Shown piece after piece: positions 42,596 through 51,250 of a DNA stretch of 64,000 bases. Position 1 is the stretch's first letter. The number at the start of each line of letters is the position of its first letter. The stretch comes from Streptomyces sp. B21-105 (GTDB taxonomy: Bacteria; Actinomycetota; Actinomycetes; Streptomycetales; Streptomycetaceae), in assembly GCF_036898465.1 (NCBI RefSeq), contig NZ_JARUMJ010000001.1:558001-622000 (forward strand). The letters run 5' to 3'. Under the pieces are notes generated by a model, which was not told the DNA's origin, made no database searches, and saw only the letters and a list, made by a program, of their open reading frames with translations. The position numbers were made by a program, and so were the translations under genes.

Positions 42596-43378
42596 CTACG
42601 CGGCCCGGACGGTCACGAAGGCGTCGATCGCCGCGGTCAGCTCGGCCGGCTTCTCCACGGGGAGCTCGTGACCGGCGTCGATGATGCGCACGGTGGCGTC
42701 CGGGTAGGCCTTGGCCATCCGCAGCATCTGACCCACCGGGAGCTGGATGTCGTGGTAACCGTGGATCATCAGGGTCGGGGCCTGGATCTCCCCGGCCCGG
42801 TCGAGGACGTCGAAGGCCCGCATGGCGCCGTACAGGGTCATGACGACCTCGCGCGGGGTGTCCGCGGAGGACTTGACGTACGCGCGGATCTCGTCACGCG
42901 GGTAGCCGGGGGCGAAGGCGCGCTGGATGTTGGCGGCGACGAACAGTTTGAAGGGGACGAGGGTGGAGACGCCCATCAGCAGTCCTCGGCCCCGGCTGTA
43001 GGTCATGCGCCCGATGGAGTTCACCAGCACCATGCGCTCCACCCGCTCGGGGTGGGAGAGCGCGACGGTCTGCGAGATCATCCCGCCCATCGAGTGGCCG
43101 ACCAGCACGAACCGTTCGATCTCCAGATGGTCGAGGAGGGCGAGGAGGTCTCGCGCGAGCTCCTCGACCGTCTTCACACCCGCCCCGCTGCTCTCGCCGT
43201 GCCCGCGCAGGTCGAACCGGATCACCCGGCGCTTCCCGGCGAAGTGCGCCACCTGGTGGTCCCAGCGGCGCCGGTTGGCCGTCCAGCCGTGCACGAACAC
43301 CAGGGGTACGCCGTCGCCGTCGCGCGGGCCCTCGTCGTCGTACGTCAGTGCTGCGCCGTCGACTTCGAGCTGCGGCAT
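42596..43378 (-). CDS. Alpha/beta hydrolase
   Basis: A 260-residue esterase/haloperoxidase-like hydrolase. The N-terminal strand ends LVFVHGWTANRRRWDHQ (oxyanion HG), the nucleophile is in LVGHSMGGMISQTVAL (Ser), the acid Asp lies in LMIHGYHDIQLPV, and the His is in DAGHELPVEKP. No signal peptide, so it is cytoplasmic. The substrate is unknown. ATG 43378 follows GGAGG. It converges with the secreted hydrolase and is divergent from the baeRF3 gene across the C-rich tract. Confidence 0.9.
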   Translation of the reverse strand: MPQLEVDGAALTYDDEGPRDGDGVPLVFVHGWTANRRRWDHQVAHFAGKRRVIRFDLRGHGESSGAGVKTVEELARDLLALLDHLEIERFVLVGHSMGGMISQTVALSHPERVERMVLVNSIGRMTYSRGRGLLMGVSTLVPFKLFVAANIQRAFAPGYPRDEIRAYVKSSADTPREVVMTLYGAMRAFDVLDRAGEIQAPTLMIHGYHDIQLPVGQMLRMAKAYPDATVRIIDAGHELPVEKPAELTAAIDAFVTVRAA

Positions 43379-43542
43379 GGAGGCCTCCTGCGGTGCGGTC
43401 CGGTCCGGTCCCGGTTACTGACGCGTACGGTAACCGGCCGCCGGGGCCGCCGTCACCGGCGGCGGCCGGGGAGACCGAAGCGTGACCACGCTCGCCTTCC
43501 CCGCGCCGACCTCGCCCCGACCTTGCCTGGCCCTGCCTGGAG

Positions 43543-43593
43543 CCACCCCCACCCTTGCTCCCACCTTGCTCCACCCTCGTTCCCACCTTGCCC
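43543..43593. repeat. Cytosine-tract region with G-quadruplex potential
   Basis: The plus strand carries five C-runs in 51 bp (43546-50, 43552-54, 43560-62, 43574-76, 43582-84), so the minus strand has GGG tracts with loops 1-11 nt, a possible quadruplex. CCACCTTGC is repeated at 43561-43569 and 43583-43591. It lies between two divergent genes. Confidence 0.45.
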
Positions 43594-43642
43594 GGACATT
43601 GCCCCGAATGCCCGATACCCGATTCGGACCTATCGTGCTCAT

Positions 43643-44737
43643 ATGGAGCACGCACTCAGCCCCGCCGCCCTCTCCGAACTGCGCCGCCCGCGCCCTTATC
43701 CGGCGGTGTCCGTGCTGACGCCGACCCACCGCCGCGAACCCGGCAACGCCCAGGACCGGGTCCGGCTGCGCAATGTCGTGGCTGAGGCGAAGAGACAGCT
43801 GGAGCACGACCCGGCGATCACCCGCGAGCGGCGCGCCGACGTCGCGGGACAGCTCGATCGCGCCCTGGCCGAGGTCGACCTGGCGCACAGCGAGGACGGC
43901 CTGGTCATCTACGCGGCGCCGGGCGAGCACCAGGTGTGGTCGCTGGCCCGTCCGGTGCCCGAACGCGTCGTGCTCTCCGACACGTTCCTGACCCGCAACC
44001 TGGTCTCCGCGCAGGCCGCCGAGCGGCCCTTCTGGGTGTGCTCGGTCTCCGCCGACCGCGTCACGCTGTGGAACGGCGGCGCCGACCGGGTGACCGAGGA
44101 GCACGCCGGCGGCTTCCCACTGGTCAAGAGGCGGCCGAACTTCGACGCCGAGCGCATGCAGCGGACGGGCGATCTGCCCAGCACGTTCCGTGACGAGGAC
44201 ACCCGTCACTTCCTGCGCGACGCCGACACCGCCGTGGGCAGGCTGCTGCGCGCGCACCCGCGGCCGCTGGTCGTCACCGGCGAGCAGGCGGCGCTGTCGC
44301 TCCTCGACGAGCTGGGCGGCGTCACCCGCGACGCGCTGCACATCGCGCACGGCGGACTCTCGCACGGCCCGCCCGAGGCCGTGTGGCAGGCGGTGCGCCC
44401 CCTGCTCGACGCGGAGTCCCGCCGGGACGTGGCGTCGGTCGCCCGGGTACTCGACTCGGCGCGCGGGCACCGCATGTTCGCGGCCGGTGTCGACGAGCTG
44501 TGGCAGAACGCGCGGGAGGGCCGGGTCCGGCTGCTGGCCGTCGAGGAGAACTTCCGGATCACGGTCCGCGACCACGGCGACCACCTCGTCCCCGCCGCGA
44601 GCGGCGACCTGGACGCCCGCGAGGACATCGTCGACGAGATCGTGGAGCAGTGCCTGGAGACGGGCGCCGCGGTGCGTTTCGTGCCGGACGGCACACTGGG
44701 CGAGCTGGACGGCATCGCCGGCGTGCTGCGCTACTGA
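43643..44737 (+). CDS. baeRF3-domain protein
   Basis: A 364-residue cytoplasmic protein of the bacterial archaeo-eukaryotic release factor family 3. The N-terminus is [44 protein letters not shown]. The middle has [35 protein letters not shown], and the C-terminal domain runs [16 protein letters not shown]...[21 protein letters not shown]. The release-factor GGQ motif is absent. The family's role is unknown; a ribosome-rescue or nucleic-acid role is suggested by fold only. ATG 43643 lies in an AT-richer context. Confidence 0.85.
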   Translation: MEHALSPAALSELRRPRPYPAVSVLTPTHRREPGNAQDRVRLRNVVAEAKRQLEHDPAITRERRADVAGQLDRALAEVDLAHSEDGLVIYAAPGEHQVWSLARPVPERVVLSDTFLTRNLVSAQAAERPFWVCSVSADRVTLWNGGADRVTEEHAGGFPLVKRRPNFDAERMQRTGDLPSTFRDEDTRHFLRDADTAVGRLLRAHPRPLVVTGEQAALSLLDELGGVTRDALHIAHGGLSHGPPEAVWQAVRPLLDAESRRDVASVARVLDSARGHRMFAAGVDELWQNAREGRVRLLAVEENFRITVRDHGDHLVPAASGDLDAREDIVDEIVEQCLETGAAVRFVPDGTLGELDGIAGVLRY

Positions 44738-44822
44738 CCGCAGGTCCGCCACGGCCCTGTTCAGCTGCTTTCCCCGGCGGCGTACGCTACCGCGTGATCG
44801 TCGACCGGGAGGGGGCGGGCGC

Positions 44823-45848
44823 GTGGGGGACCTGCTGGGCGTGGCGGTGCTGGGGGCCGGACACATGGGCGCCGACCATGTGCGCCGCCTGGATCGCGTG
44901 GTGAGCGGAGCGCGGGTGGCCGCGGTGGCCGACCCCGACGCGGCGCGCGCCGAGGAGGCCGTGGCCGGCCTCGAGGCGGTGACGGTCCACGCGGAGGCGG
45001 AGGCCGCGCTCGACGCACCCGGCGTCGAGGCCGTGCTGATCGCCTCGCCCGGGCCCGCCCACCAGGAGGCGCTGCTCGCGGCCTTCGCGCGCGGCCTTCC
45101 GGTCCTCTGCGAGAAGCCCATGGTGCCGGACACGGCGGGGGCGCTGCGCGTGCTGGAGGCGGAGGCCCGGCTCGGACGGCGGCTGGCCCAGATCGGTTTC
45201 ATGCGACGCTATGACGCCGAGTACCGCAGGCTGAAGGCGCTGCTGGACGACGGGCGGCTCGGACGGCCGCTGATGCTGCACTGCGTGCACCGCAACGTGT
45301 CCTCGCCGCCGGACTTCACCAGCGCGATGCTGGTCGACAGTTCGGTGTCGCACGAGATCGACGCGGCCCGCTGGCTGCTCGGCCAGGAGCTGACCTCGGT
45401 CTCCGTGCTGCGGCCGCGCCCCTCGTCCGGCGCCCCGCAGGGTCTGCTGGACCCCCAGTTCGTGCTCTTCGAGACCGCGGGCGGCGCCCTGGTCGACGTG
45501 GAGGTCTTCGTCAACTGCGGCTTCGGGTACCAGGTGCGCTGCGAAGCCGTGTGCGAGGCGGGCAGCGCGCGCATCGGCGACGACCACGGCATGCTCGTCA
45601 CCGCGCGGGGCGCGGCCGGCGCGGAGGTGCCGCAGGACTATCTCGTGCGGTTCGCGGACGCCTACGACCGCGAGGTGCAGACCTGGGTCGACGCCACGCG
45701 GCGCGGCCGGGTCACCGGCCCGTCCGTGTGGGACGGCTACGCGGCCTCGGCCGTCGCCGAGGCCGGGGTCCGTGCCCTCGGGAGCGGGGCGCGCGTCGGC
45801 GTCGAACTCGCCCCGCGCCCCGGGCTGTACGCCACGCGCGGCCGCTGA
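44823..45848 (+). CDS. Gfo/Idh/MocA-family oxidoreductase
   Basis: A 341-residue NAD(P)-dependent dehydrogenase. The Rossmann motif is [33 protein letters not shown], and the CEKPM motif is in [16 protein letters not shown]. The catalytic-region segment is [24 protein letters not shown] and [17 protein letters not shown]. It resembles inositol 2-dehydrogenase-like members and probably oxidises a sugar or cyclitol. GTG 44823 follows GGGAGGGG. No other inositol genes are adjacent, so the pathway is open. Confidence 0.9.
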   Translation: MGDLLGVAVLGAGHMGADHVRRLDRVVSGARVAAVADPDAARAEEAVAGLEAVTVHAEAEAALDAPGVEAVLIASPGPAHQEALLAAFARGLPVLCEKPMVPDTAGALRVLEAEARLGRRLAQIGFMRRYDAEYRRLKALLDDGRLGRPLMLHCVHRNVSSPPDFTSAMLVDSSVSHEIDAARWLLGQELTSVSVLRPRPSSGAPQGLLDPQFVLFETAGGALVDVEVFVNCGFGYQVRCEAVCEAGSARIGDDHGMLVTARGAAGAEVPQDYLVRFADAYDREVQTWVDATRRGRVTGPSVWDGYAASAVAEAGVRALGSGARVGVELAPRPGLYATRGR

Positions 45849-45921
45849 GCCGGAGCGGGCCCCGGACCGGGCCTGCGACCAGGCCTCGAAGCGGACCCCG
45901 GACGAAGCCCCGGAGCGGGCC

Positions 45922-46335
45922 TCAGACGTTGCCGAGCAGGGCCTGCAGTCCCTGGTCGACCGCGTCGCCGACGTCCTCCGTGCCACAGGCCACGACCGCG
46001 TAGCTGCGCAGCAGGAAGCGGCGCAGGGCCCCGGTGTCGAACTGGAGCAGGGCCATCCCGAGCGGGGAGTGGAACTCCACCACCGTGCGGTCCTGTCCGC
46101 AGGGCCAGATGTGCACGTCACCGCTTCCGGCCGGACCGTCCACGCCCTGCTCCAGCAGTCCGCGGCCGAAGGTCCAGGTGACCGGCTCGCCCGCGAGGGA
46201 GACCTCGGGCGGGAAGTCGACGTGCACGGCGAACGGGTCGGCGGAGTCGTAGCGGAGTGTGGCGGGCACGGGCAGCGCCTGGTCCTCCGCGGTGATCAAC
46301 CGGGCGCGGACGGGTTGTTCCAGAGTGGTGTCCAT
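45922..46335 (-). CDS. SsgA-like sporulation/cell-division regulator
   Basis: A 137-residue SALP-family protein. The pattern is MDTTLEQPVRARLITAEDQALPVPATLRYDSADPFAVHVDFPPEV, then VTWTFGRGLLEQGVDGPAGSGDVHIWPCGQDRTVVEFHSPLGMALLQF and a helix FLLRSYAVVACGTED. SALPs direct septum placement and spore-wall steps with SsgB and FtsZ. Which paralogue (SsgA to SsgG) cannot be assigned. ATG 46335 is chosen; GTG 46341 is equally possible by ribosome-site spacing. A perfect CRP-type site lies 56 bp upstream. Confidence 0.9.
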   Translation of the reverse strand: MDTTLEQPVRARLITAEDQALPVPATLRYDSADPFAVHVDFPPEVSLAGEPVTWTFGRGLLEQGVDGPAGSGDVHIWPCGQDRTVVEFHSPLGMALLQFDTGALRRFLLRSYAVVACGTEDVGDAVDQGLQALLGNV

Positions 46336-46684
46336 GCACATAGGACCTCGCGGAGGCCGATCGCATTACGCTTTGTCCGACACCAATTAATGTGACCTGC
46401 GTCACACGATCGGAAGCGTAGAACATACGCACGTCGAACACTCGGATGACACTCGCCCCAGCCCCCTCACGAGTCCCTCAAGTCACGTACTCTGTCTACG
46501 ACTTGAAGCCCTTCTGCGGCGCTCGGGTCGCACTCGTCCACCCCTCCGTGAAGACTCTGGCATATGCCGGAAGCACCACCGAATCGTGTGTTGCCAAATC
46601 CCTTACAGCGCTTCGCGGGCTGTGCCACAGTCGTATCGGCCCTCACGTCATCCTTCGTCGTACCGTCCCGCATCGGAGAGCGTC
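46336..46684. other. 349-bp divergent region with a CRP site and a dyad
   Basis: No gene is supported. It is AT-richer than the average. TGTGAC-CTGC-GTCACA is at 46391-46406, and an inverted repeat TCAAGTC...GACTTGA with 15-bp spacing is at 46478-46506. It separates the SsgA-like gene from the PAS-PP2C phosphatase gene. Confidence 0.6.
46391..46406. promoter_or_regulatory. Perfect CRP-type binding site
   Basis: TGTGA-CCTGCG-TCACA is the exact consensus of cAMP receptor protein half-sites with N6 spacing. It lies 56-71 bp upstream of the SsgA-like start. Streptomyces Crp affects development, so it may act here. Confidence 0.55.
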
Positions 46685-48079
46685 ATGCCGCCCCACGTCT
46701 CTGCGGATCACCCAGCCGCCCAGCCGCCGGCGCGCGGCTCGGTGGACGCGCTGATCTCGCAGGCCCGACGGCTCAAGGGCGACATGGACGCCGTACGGCA
46801 GGACGCCGCCCAGGGCGACGCGACGGACCCCGAAGGGCGCTGGCAGCGCGCCCTCTACGATCTGGCGCGGCACCAACTCGACGACCTCGACGCGCACTTG
46901 GCCCAGTTACGGGACGGCCCACGGCCCGCACCGCCCGCCGGCCCCCCGGCCGCGGCCGCGACTGCCCCGCGCGAGTCCCTGCTCAGCCGGGTCGGCAGCG
47001 CCGAGTGGAACCTGCTGACGGACGAAGCGGTGTGGTCCGAGGAGCTCTACCGGATTCTCGGCCGCGACCCCGCCACTCCCCCGCTCACCCTCGACGAACT
47101 CCCCTGTCTCGTCCTCGAGGAGGACCGGTCCAAACTGACCGCGATGGTCACGGACTGCCTGGTCGACGCCCGGCCCATCGACGGCGAGTTCCGCATCCTG
47201 CGCCCGACAGGCCCACCGCGCACCGTGCACATGATGGGCGAACCGGTGCTCGACTCCGACGGCGCCACCGCCTCCATGTGGGCCGTGCTGCGCGACGTCA
47301 GCGAACTGCGCCGCAATCAGCGCGCGGTGCGCGAGAGTCACGACTCGATGCAGGCCCGGCGGCAGGCACAGACCGAGCACCGGCCGGCGGTCGAACCGCG
47401 GGAAACCGTCCTGCCCCCGCACCGCGTCCCCCTGCGCCTGCCGCACGAGGGCCCGAGCGCCCTCGACGTCGCCGCCCGCTGTCTGCCCGCCGCCACCGCC
47501 TCCCTGATCGGCGGCGACTGGTACGACGCCCTCGAACTCCCCGACGGCGACACCCTGCTCAGCGTAGGCGACCTCACCGGACACGGGCCGGCCGTCACCT
47601 CGAACACGGCGATGCTGCTGGGCGCCCTGCGCGGCATGGCCATGGCGGGCACCCGGCCCGCCCGGCTGCTGACGTTGCTGAACCAGTTACTGGACGCCAC
47701 CGTCCGACCGGTCCTCGGCAGCGCCGTGTGCTGCCGCTACCGGCCGCGCACCCGCACCCTGGTGTGGGCGCAGGCCGGTCACCCCGCCCCGCTGCTGTTC
47801 CGCAACGGGACGGGACGCCGGCTGCGGGCGCCGAACGGCGTTCTGCTCGGAGCCGCCCCACGCGCCGCGTACGAGCACGCCGAGGAGCCCCTCCGCGAGG
47901 GCGACCTGATCCTGCTGCACACCGACGCACTGGCCCCCGCCGACCGCCTGCTCGCGCTGGCTCCGCTCCTGGACGGAGCACGCACCGCCGAGGAGTGCGT
48001 CGAAGCGGCCGTGCAGGAGTGCGGCGAGGCCGAACGCACCGACGACGCCTGTGTGCTCGTCGCCCGGGTGACCCGGTAG
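46685..48079 (+). CDS. PAS-domain PP2C (SpoIIE-type) phosphatase, TTA-containing
   Basis: A 464-residue protein. A coiled N-terminus (~1-85) is followed by a PAS fold (~97-220: VGSAEWNLLTDEAVWSEELYRILGRD...PPRTVHMMGEPVLDSDG) and a PP2C/SpoIIE phosphatase (~270-464) with metal motifs GGDWYDALEL, VGDLTGHGPAVTSNTAMLLGALRG and a final DDACVL. It would dephosphorylate anti-anti-sigma proteins in sigma-B-type stress or development signalling. Two codons are TTA (46907-46909 and 47687-47689), so translation should need the bldA tRNA. ATG 46685. Confidence 0.92.
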   Translation: MPPHVSADHPAAQPPARGSVDALISQARRLKGDMDAVRQDAAQGDATDPEGRWQRALYDLARHQLDDLDAHLAQLRDGPRPAPPAGPPAAAATAPRESLLSRVGSAEWNLLTDEAVWSEELYRILGRDPATPPLTLDELPCLVLEEDRSKLTAMVTDCLVDARPIDGEFRILRPTGPPRTVHMMGEPVLDSDGATASMWAVLRDVSELRRNQRAVRESHDSMQARRQAQTEHRPAVEPRETVLPPHRVPLRLPHEGPSALDVAARCLPAATASLIGGDWYDALELPDGDTLLSVGDLTGHGPAVTSNTAMLLGALRGMAMAGTRPARLLTLLNQLLDATVRPVLGSAVCCRYRPRTRTLVWAQAGHPAPLLFRNGTGRRLRAPNGVLLGAAPRAAYEHAEEPLREGDLILLHTDALAPADRLLALAPLLDGARTAEECVEAAVQECGEAERTDDACVLVARVTR

Positions 48080-48112
48080 CGAAGCCGGGAGACCCGATGA
48101 CGGGTGGCGGCG

Positions 48113-48157
48113 GGTGACGGCCGGGCAGCCGATGCCCGGTGACGGCCGAGCAGCCGA
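48113..48157. repeat. 20-bp imperfect direct repeat
   Basis: GGTGACGGCCGGGCAGCCGA (48113-48132) and its copy with one mismatch (48138-48157), period 25, between two convergent genes. It may form part of a terminator. Confidence 0.5.
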
Positions 48158-48162
48158 CGGTC

Positions 48163-49665
48163 TCACGCCCGAGCGCTGTCGCCCCCTTTCGCCCCCTTCT
48201 GCTTCGGCAGCGCCAGCCTGATCTCCTCGCGCAGCTCGCTGATCCTCGGGGAGCCGGCGTACTGCGCGGTGAGCCGGTACATCTGACTCAGCCGGTCCCA
48301 GGTGCGCCGGGAGGAGTTCGAGCCCATCGACATCAGGGCCAACCGTGCGAACCGGTCCGCCTGTTCGGGGTCGTCCGCGATGAAGCAGGCGGACGCCATG
48401 GACAGATGGTCGAAGATCTTCGACCGTTCGCGCCCGTCGACGCGCAGCGCCAGGGCCTTCTCCGCGTAGTACTGGGCGTGGGCGGCCGCCTGCGGCTCGA
48501 ACTCGGCCAGCGTGCGGTAGGCCAGAGCCTGCATGCCGTACAGATCCTCGTCCTTGAAGGTCTGCATCCAGGACGGCGGGACGACGTCGCCCTTGTCGGA
48601 GACGAAGAGGTCCTCGGCCCGGCCGAGGGTGCGCCGCATGGCCTGGCCCTTGCCCATCGCCGCCTGCGCCCAGGCCTCGATGGTGTGGAACATCGCCCGG
48701 GTGCGCGGCACCACCTCCTCGCCGGAGCCGGACTGGGCCAGTTTCATCAGGTCGAGGGCGTCGCCGGGCCGTCCGAGGTGGACCATCTGCCGGGCGGCCC
48801 GGGACAGCGCCTCGCCGGCCCGCGGCCGGTCGCCGCCCTCCCGTGCGGCATGCGCGGCGATGACGAAGTACTTCTGGGCGGTGGGTTCGAGGCCGACGTC
48901 GTGCGACATCCAGCCGGCGAGGACGGCGAGGTTGGCGGCGACGCCCCACAGGCGTCGCTGGAGATGGGCGGGATGACGGTAGGCCAGGATGCCGCCCACC
49001 TCGTTGAGCTGTCCCACGACCGCCTTGCGTTGCAGCCCGCCTCCGCGGGCCGCGTCCCAGGCTCGGAACACCTCGACCGAGCACTCCAGTTCGTCGACCT
49101 CCTCCGCCCCGATGGGAGCGGCCTCGTAGCGGTCGAACCCGGCGGGATCGGCATGATGGAGAAGCGGATGGTCGACGGCGGGAGCGTCGGCGGAAAGGGT
49201 GGGGTCGGTGTGCAGCCAGTCGTGCATGGCGCTGCTGAGAGCTGATCCCGCGGCGAGCGCGGCACCCGCGCCCACCAGACCGCGTCGGTTGAGCATGAGG
49301 TCCATTCCCGTGAATTCGGTGAGGACCGCAGCAGTCCGTTCGGGCGCCCACGGCACGCCGTCGGGGTGTTCAGCACTCCCGCCGCCGGGCCGTTTGCCTG
49401 TACGCCCGTGCCGGACCAGACCGAGGTCCTCGATGGTCACGACACGGCCGAGACGCTCGGTGAACAGGGCCGCCAGCACCCGCGGCACCGGATCGCGCGG
49501 GATCTCTCCCATGTCGATCCACCGCCGCACTCGGGAGGTGTCGGTCGACAGCTGGGGGTGGCCCATGGCCGCCGCCTGCCGGTTGACCAGCCTCGCGAGT
49601 TCGCCCTTGGACCAGCCGGCCAGGCCGAACAGATCCGAGAGACGGGTGTTGGGTTGTCCGCTCAC
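48163..49665 (-). CDS. NsdA/NsdB-like developmental regulator
   Basis: A 500-residue protein with an N-terminal HTH-like domain: LSDLFGLAGWSKGELARLVNRQAAAMGHPQLSTDTSRVRRWIDMGEIPRDPVPRVLAALFTERLGRVVTIEDLGL, nearly the NsdA/NsdB start. A long helical TPR-like region follows (PTAQKYFVIAAHAAREGGDRPRAGEALSRAARQMVHLG...). NsdA of Streptomyces coelicolor represses aerial growth and antibiotic production. GTG 49665 has GGGGG seven bases upstream. The divergent phosphotransferase gene contains a TTA codon. Iteron-like repeats lie between the two. Confidence 0.8.
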   Translation of the reverse strand: MSGQPNTRLSDLFGLAGWSKGELARLVNRQAAAMGHPQLSTDTSRVRRWIDMGEIPRDPVPRVLAALFTERLGRVVTIEDLGLVRHGRTGKRPGGGSAEHPDGVPWAPERTAAVLTEFTGMDLMLNRRGLVGAGAALAAGSALSSAMHDWLHTDPTLSADAPAVDHPLLHHADPAGFDRYEAAPIGAEEVDELECSVEVFRAWDAARGGGLQRKAVVGQLNEVGGILAYRHPAHLQRRLWGVAANLAVLAGWMSHDVGLEPTAQKYFVIAAHAAREGGDRPRAGEALSRAARQMVHLGRPGDALDLMKLAQSGSGEEVVPRTRAMFHTIEAWAQAAMGKGQAMRRTLGRAEDLFVSDKGDVVPPSWMQTFKDEDLYGMQALAYRTLAEFEPQAAAHAQYYAEKALALRVDGRERSKIFDHLSMASACFIADDPEQADRFARLALMSMGSNSSRRTWDRLSQMYRLTAQYAGSPRISELREEIRLALPKQKGAKGGDSARA

Positions 49666-49696
49666 GTCAAGCCCCCAGGTTCTCGGCTGAGTTGAC

Positions 49697-49756
49697 AGTA
49701 GCCCGGTGAAAGTTGCCGGGCGACTATTCGCCATGGTTCGCCAGGGTTCGCCAGAT
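49697..49756. promoter_or_regulatory. Dyad and three 10-bp iterons between divergent genes
   Basis: AGTAGCCCGG-N9-CCGGGCGACT (9 of 10 arm bases, 49697-49725) is followed by three head-to-tail copies of TTCGCCAKGG (49727-49756, period 10, one helical turn). The location, 31-91 bp upstream of the NsdA-like start and 142-201 bp before the phosphotransferase, suits a regulator-binding cluster. Confidence 0.5.
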
Positions 49757-49897
49757 GGTGTGCCACTGGGCGACGGGTGTCAGGTAGGAAAGCGCCACCC
49801 CGACCCGGTCGCCGAGGGACATTCCCCAGGGTGCACCCGAAAGGGCCGGTCGGGGCAGCGCTCTGACGTCCGGCACACGAAGGGATCTGTTTCCCCC

Positions 49898-51034
49898 ATG
49901 TACGCAGCATCGTCCTCCGTGTCCGCCCCTCCCCGGTCGCTGCACACCCGCCCGGGCGGCGGCGGCCCCTACCTCGCCCCGGCGCGAACGCCGGCCCCCG
50001 CGCTCGGCGTGGGCGGCGTGCGCCGTCCCGCGGGGCTCGGCACGCAACCGCTCAGCGGCAGGCTCGACCTGTCCGGCCCCCAGGGCGCCCAACTACGCAC
50101 GGCGATCGCCTCGGTGCACCGCATCTGTCCGGAGTTCGCGCCGGTCCAGGTGCTGCGCCGCAGCGGACGTTCCGTGCTCCTGGTCGGCACGACGGGACGC
50201 AGCACGGCCGTCGCCAAGTGCTTACTGGACCACTCCCCCGTGTGGGCGGAGCGGATCAGGCACGAAATAGCGGCGTACCGCACGTTCGTCCGGCAGCGCC
50301 CCCCGGTGCGGGTGCCGAGACTGATCGCGGCGGACCCGGACAACTGCACACTGGTGATCGAGCGGATGCCGGGGCGGGCGGCGGCCCTGGAGCGGCACCC
50401 CACCGAAGCCCCTCCGCGGGCGGACGTCAGGGCCGCACTCGGCGCGATCTGCCGGCTCAACTCCTGGCGGCCGCCGGCCGGCTCGTTCGACGCACCGCTG
50501 GACTACGCCGCCCGTATCTCCCGCTACCACGAGCTGGGGCTGCTCACCGACCGGGACCTGGGCGACCTGCAGAAGCTGCTGCACGGCATCGCCGCCACCG
50601 CGGGCCGGCAGGGCATGGGGCAGTTCTGCCACGGCGACGCCCTCCTGTCGAACATCCTCCTCTCACCGGCCGGTCCCGTGCTGGTGGACTGGGAGCACGC
50701 GGGCTGGTACCTGCCGGGCTACGACCTGGCGACGCTGTGGTCGGCGCTGGGCGACGCCCCCGTGGCGCGCCGTCAGATCAGCCAGATCGCCCAGTCGGCG
50801 GGCCCTGCCTCCCGGGACGCCTTCCTGGTGAACCTGATGCTGGTCCTGACCCGCGAGATCCGCACCTACGAGACGGCCGTGCAGCGCTCGATGCACGACA
50901 CGGCCCCGGCTCCGGGGGCGGCCCACACGGGAGCCGCGCCGTCCGGCGAGGAACAGCGTCTGCTGCTGCGGCGACTGCACGACGACTGCCAGCTGGCCCG
51001 CCGGGCCGTACGCGCGGCGGTCGGCACCCGCTGA
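49898..51034 (+). CDS. Aminoglycoside phosphotransferase-fold kinase, TTA-containing
   Basis: A 378-residue protein with the APH/choline-kinase fold. The catalytic loop is [12 protein letters not shown] (HGD and Asn), followed by the metal Asp in [24 protein letters not shown]. The N-lobe is [21 protein letters not shown] with the ATP Lys. The first ~50 residues are Pro/Gly-rich. It may phosphorylate a small molecule or protein; antibiotic resistance is not implied. Codon 109 is TTA (50222-50224), so bldA should be needed. ATG 49898 lies after AGGG at 49881-49884. It ends in a very strong terminator. Confidence 0.88.
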   Translation: MYAASSSVSAPPRSLHTRPGGGGPYLAPARTPAPALGVGGVRRPAGLGTQPLSGRLDLSGPQGAQLRTAIASVHRICPEFAPVQVLRRSGRSVLLVGTTGRSTAVAKCLLDHSPVWAERIRHEIAAYRTFVRQRPPVRVPRLIAADPDNCTLVIERMPGRAAALERHPTEAPPRADVRAALGAICRLNSWRPPAGSFDAPLDYAARISRYHELGLLTDRDLGDLQKLLHGIAATAGRQGMGQFCHGDALLSNILLSPAGPVLVDWEHAGWYLPGYDLATLWSALGDAPVARRQISQIAQSAGPASRDAFLVNLMLVLTREIRTYETAVQRSMHDTAPAPGAAHTGAAPSGEEQRLLLRRLHDDCQLARRAVRAAVGTR

Positions 51035-51039
51035 GGGAG

Positions 51040-51085
51040 CGTCAGCCCGCGGTGCGCCTGAACGGCGGCGCACCGCGGGCTGACG
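51040..51085 (+). terminator. Strong stem-loop terminator
   Basis: Two perfectly complementary 19-bp arms (51040-51058 and 51067-51085; left arm starts CGTCAGCCCG) flank an 8-nt loop, 6 bp after the phosphotransferase stop. No U-run follows, as is usual in Streptomyces. Confidence 0.85.
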
Positions 51086-51137
51086 TATGCGGGGACGCGG
51101 GCATGCGGCAACGCGGGTATGCGGGTACGCGGTGTCT

Positions 51138-51160
51138 TAACGGGGGAATTCGCCCCGTTA
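51138..51160. promoter_or_regulatory. Hairpin/operator upstream of the amidase gene
   Basis: TAACGGGG-GAATTCG-CCCCGTTA is a perfect 8-bp-arm inverted repeat, 90 bp upstream of the amidase start. It may be a transcription attenuator or a repressor site. Degenerate TGCGGGtACGCGG repeats precede it (51086-51131). Confidence 0.45.
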
Positions 51161-51250
51161 TGGGCATGATTGACGGGTTGTCGGTCCGGCGGAGCCAGTC
51201 GGCCGTGGCCGGCCCCCCGCACGCCCGCTCGCTCGTCCCTGGAGGCCGCA

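Noticed and set aside
51086..51250. ydaO/c-di-AMP riboswitch before the amidase
   Set aside because: Wall-hydrolase genes can carry one, but the conserved core strings are not visible. Only a simple hairpin and short repeats are present.
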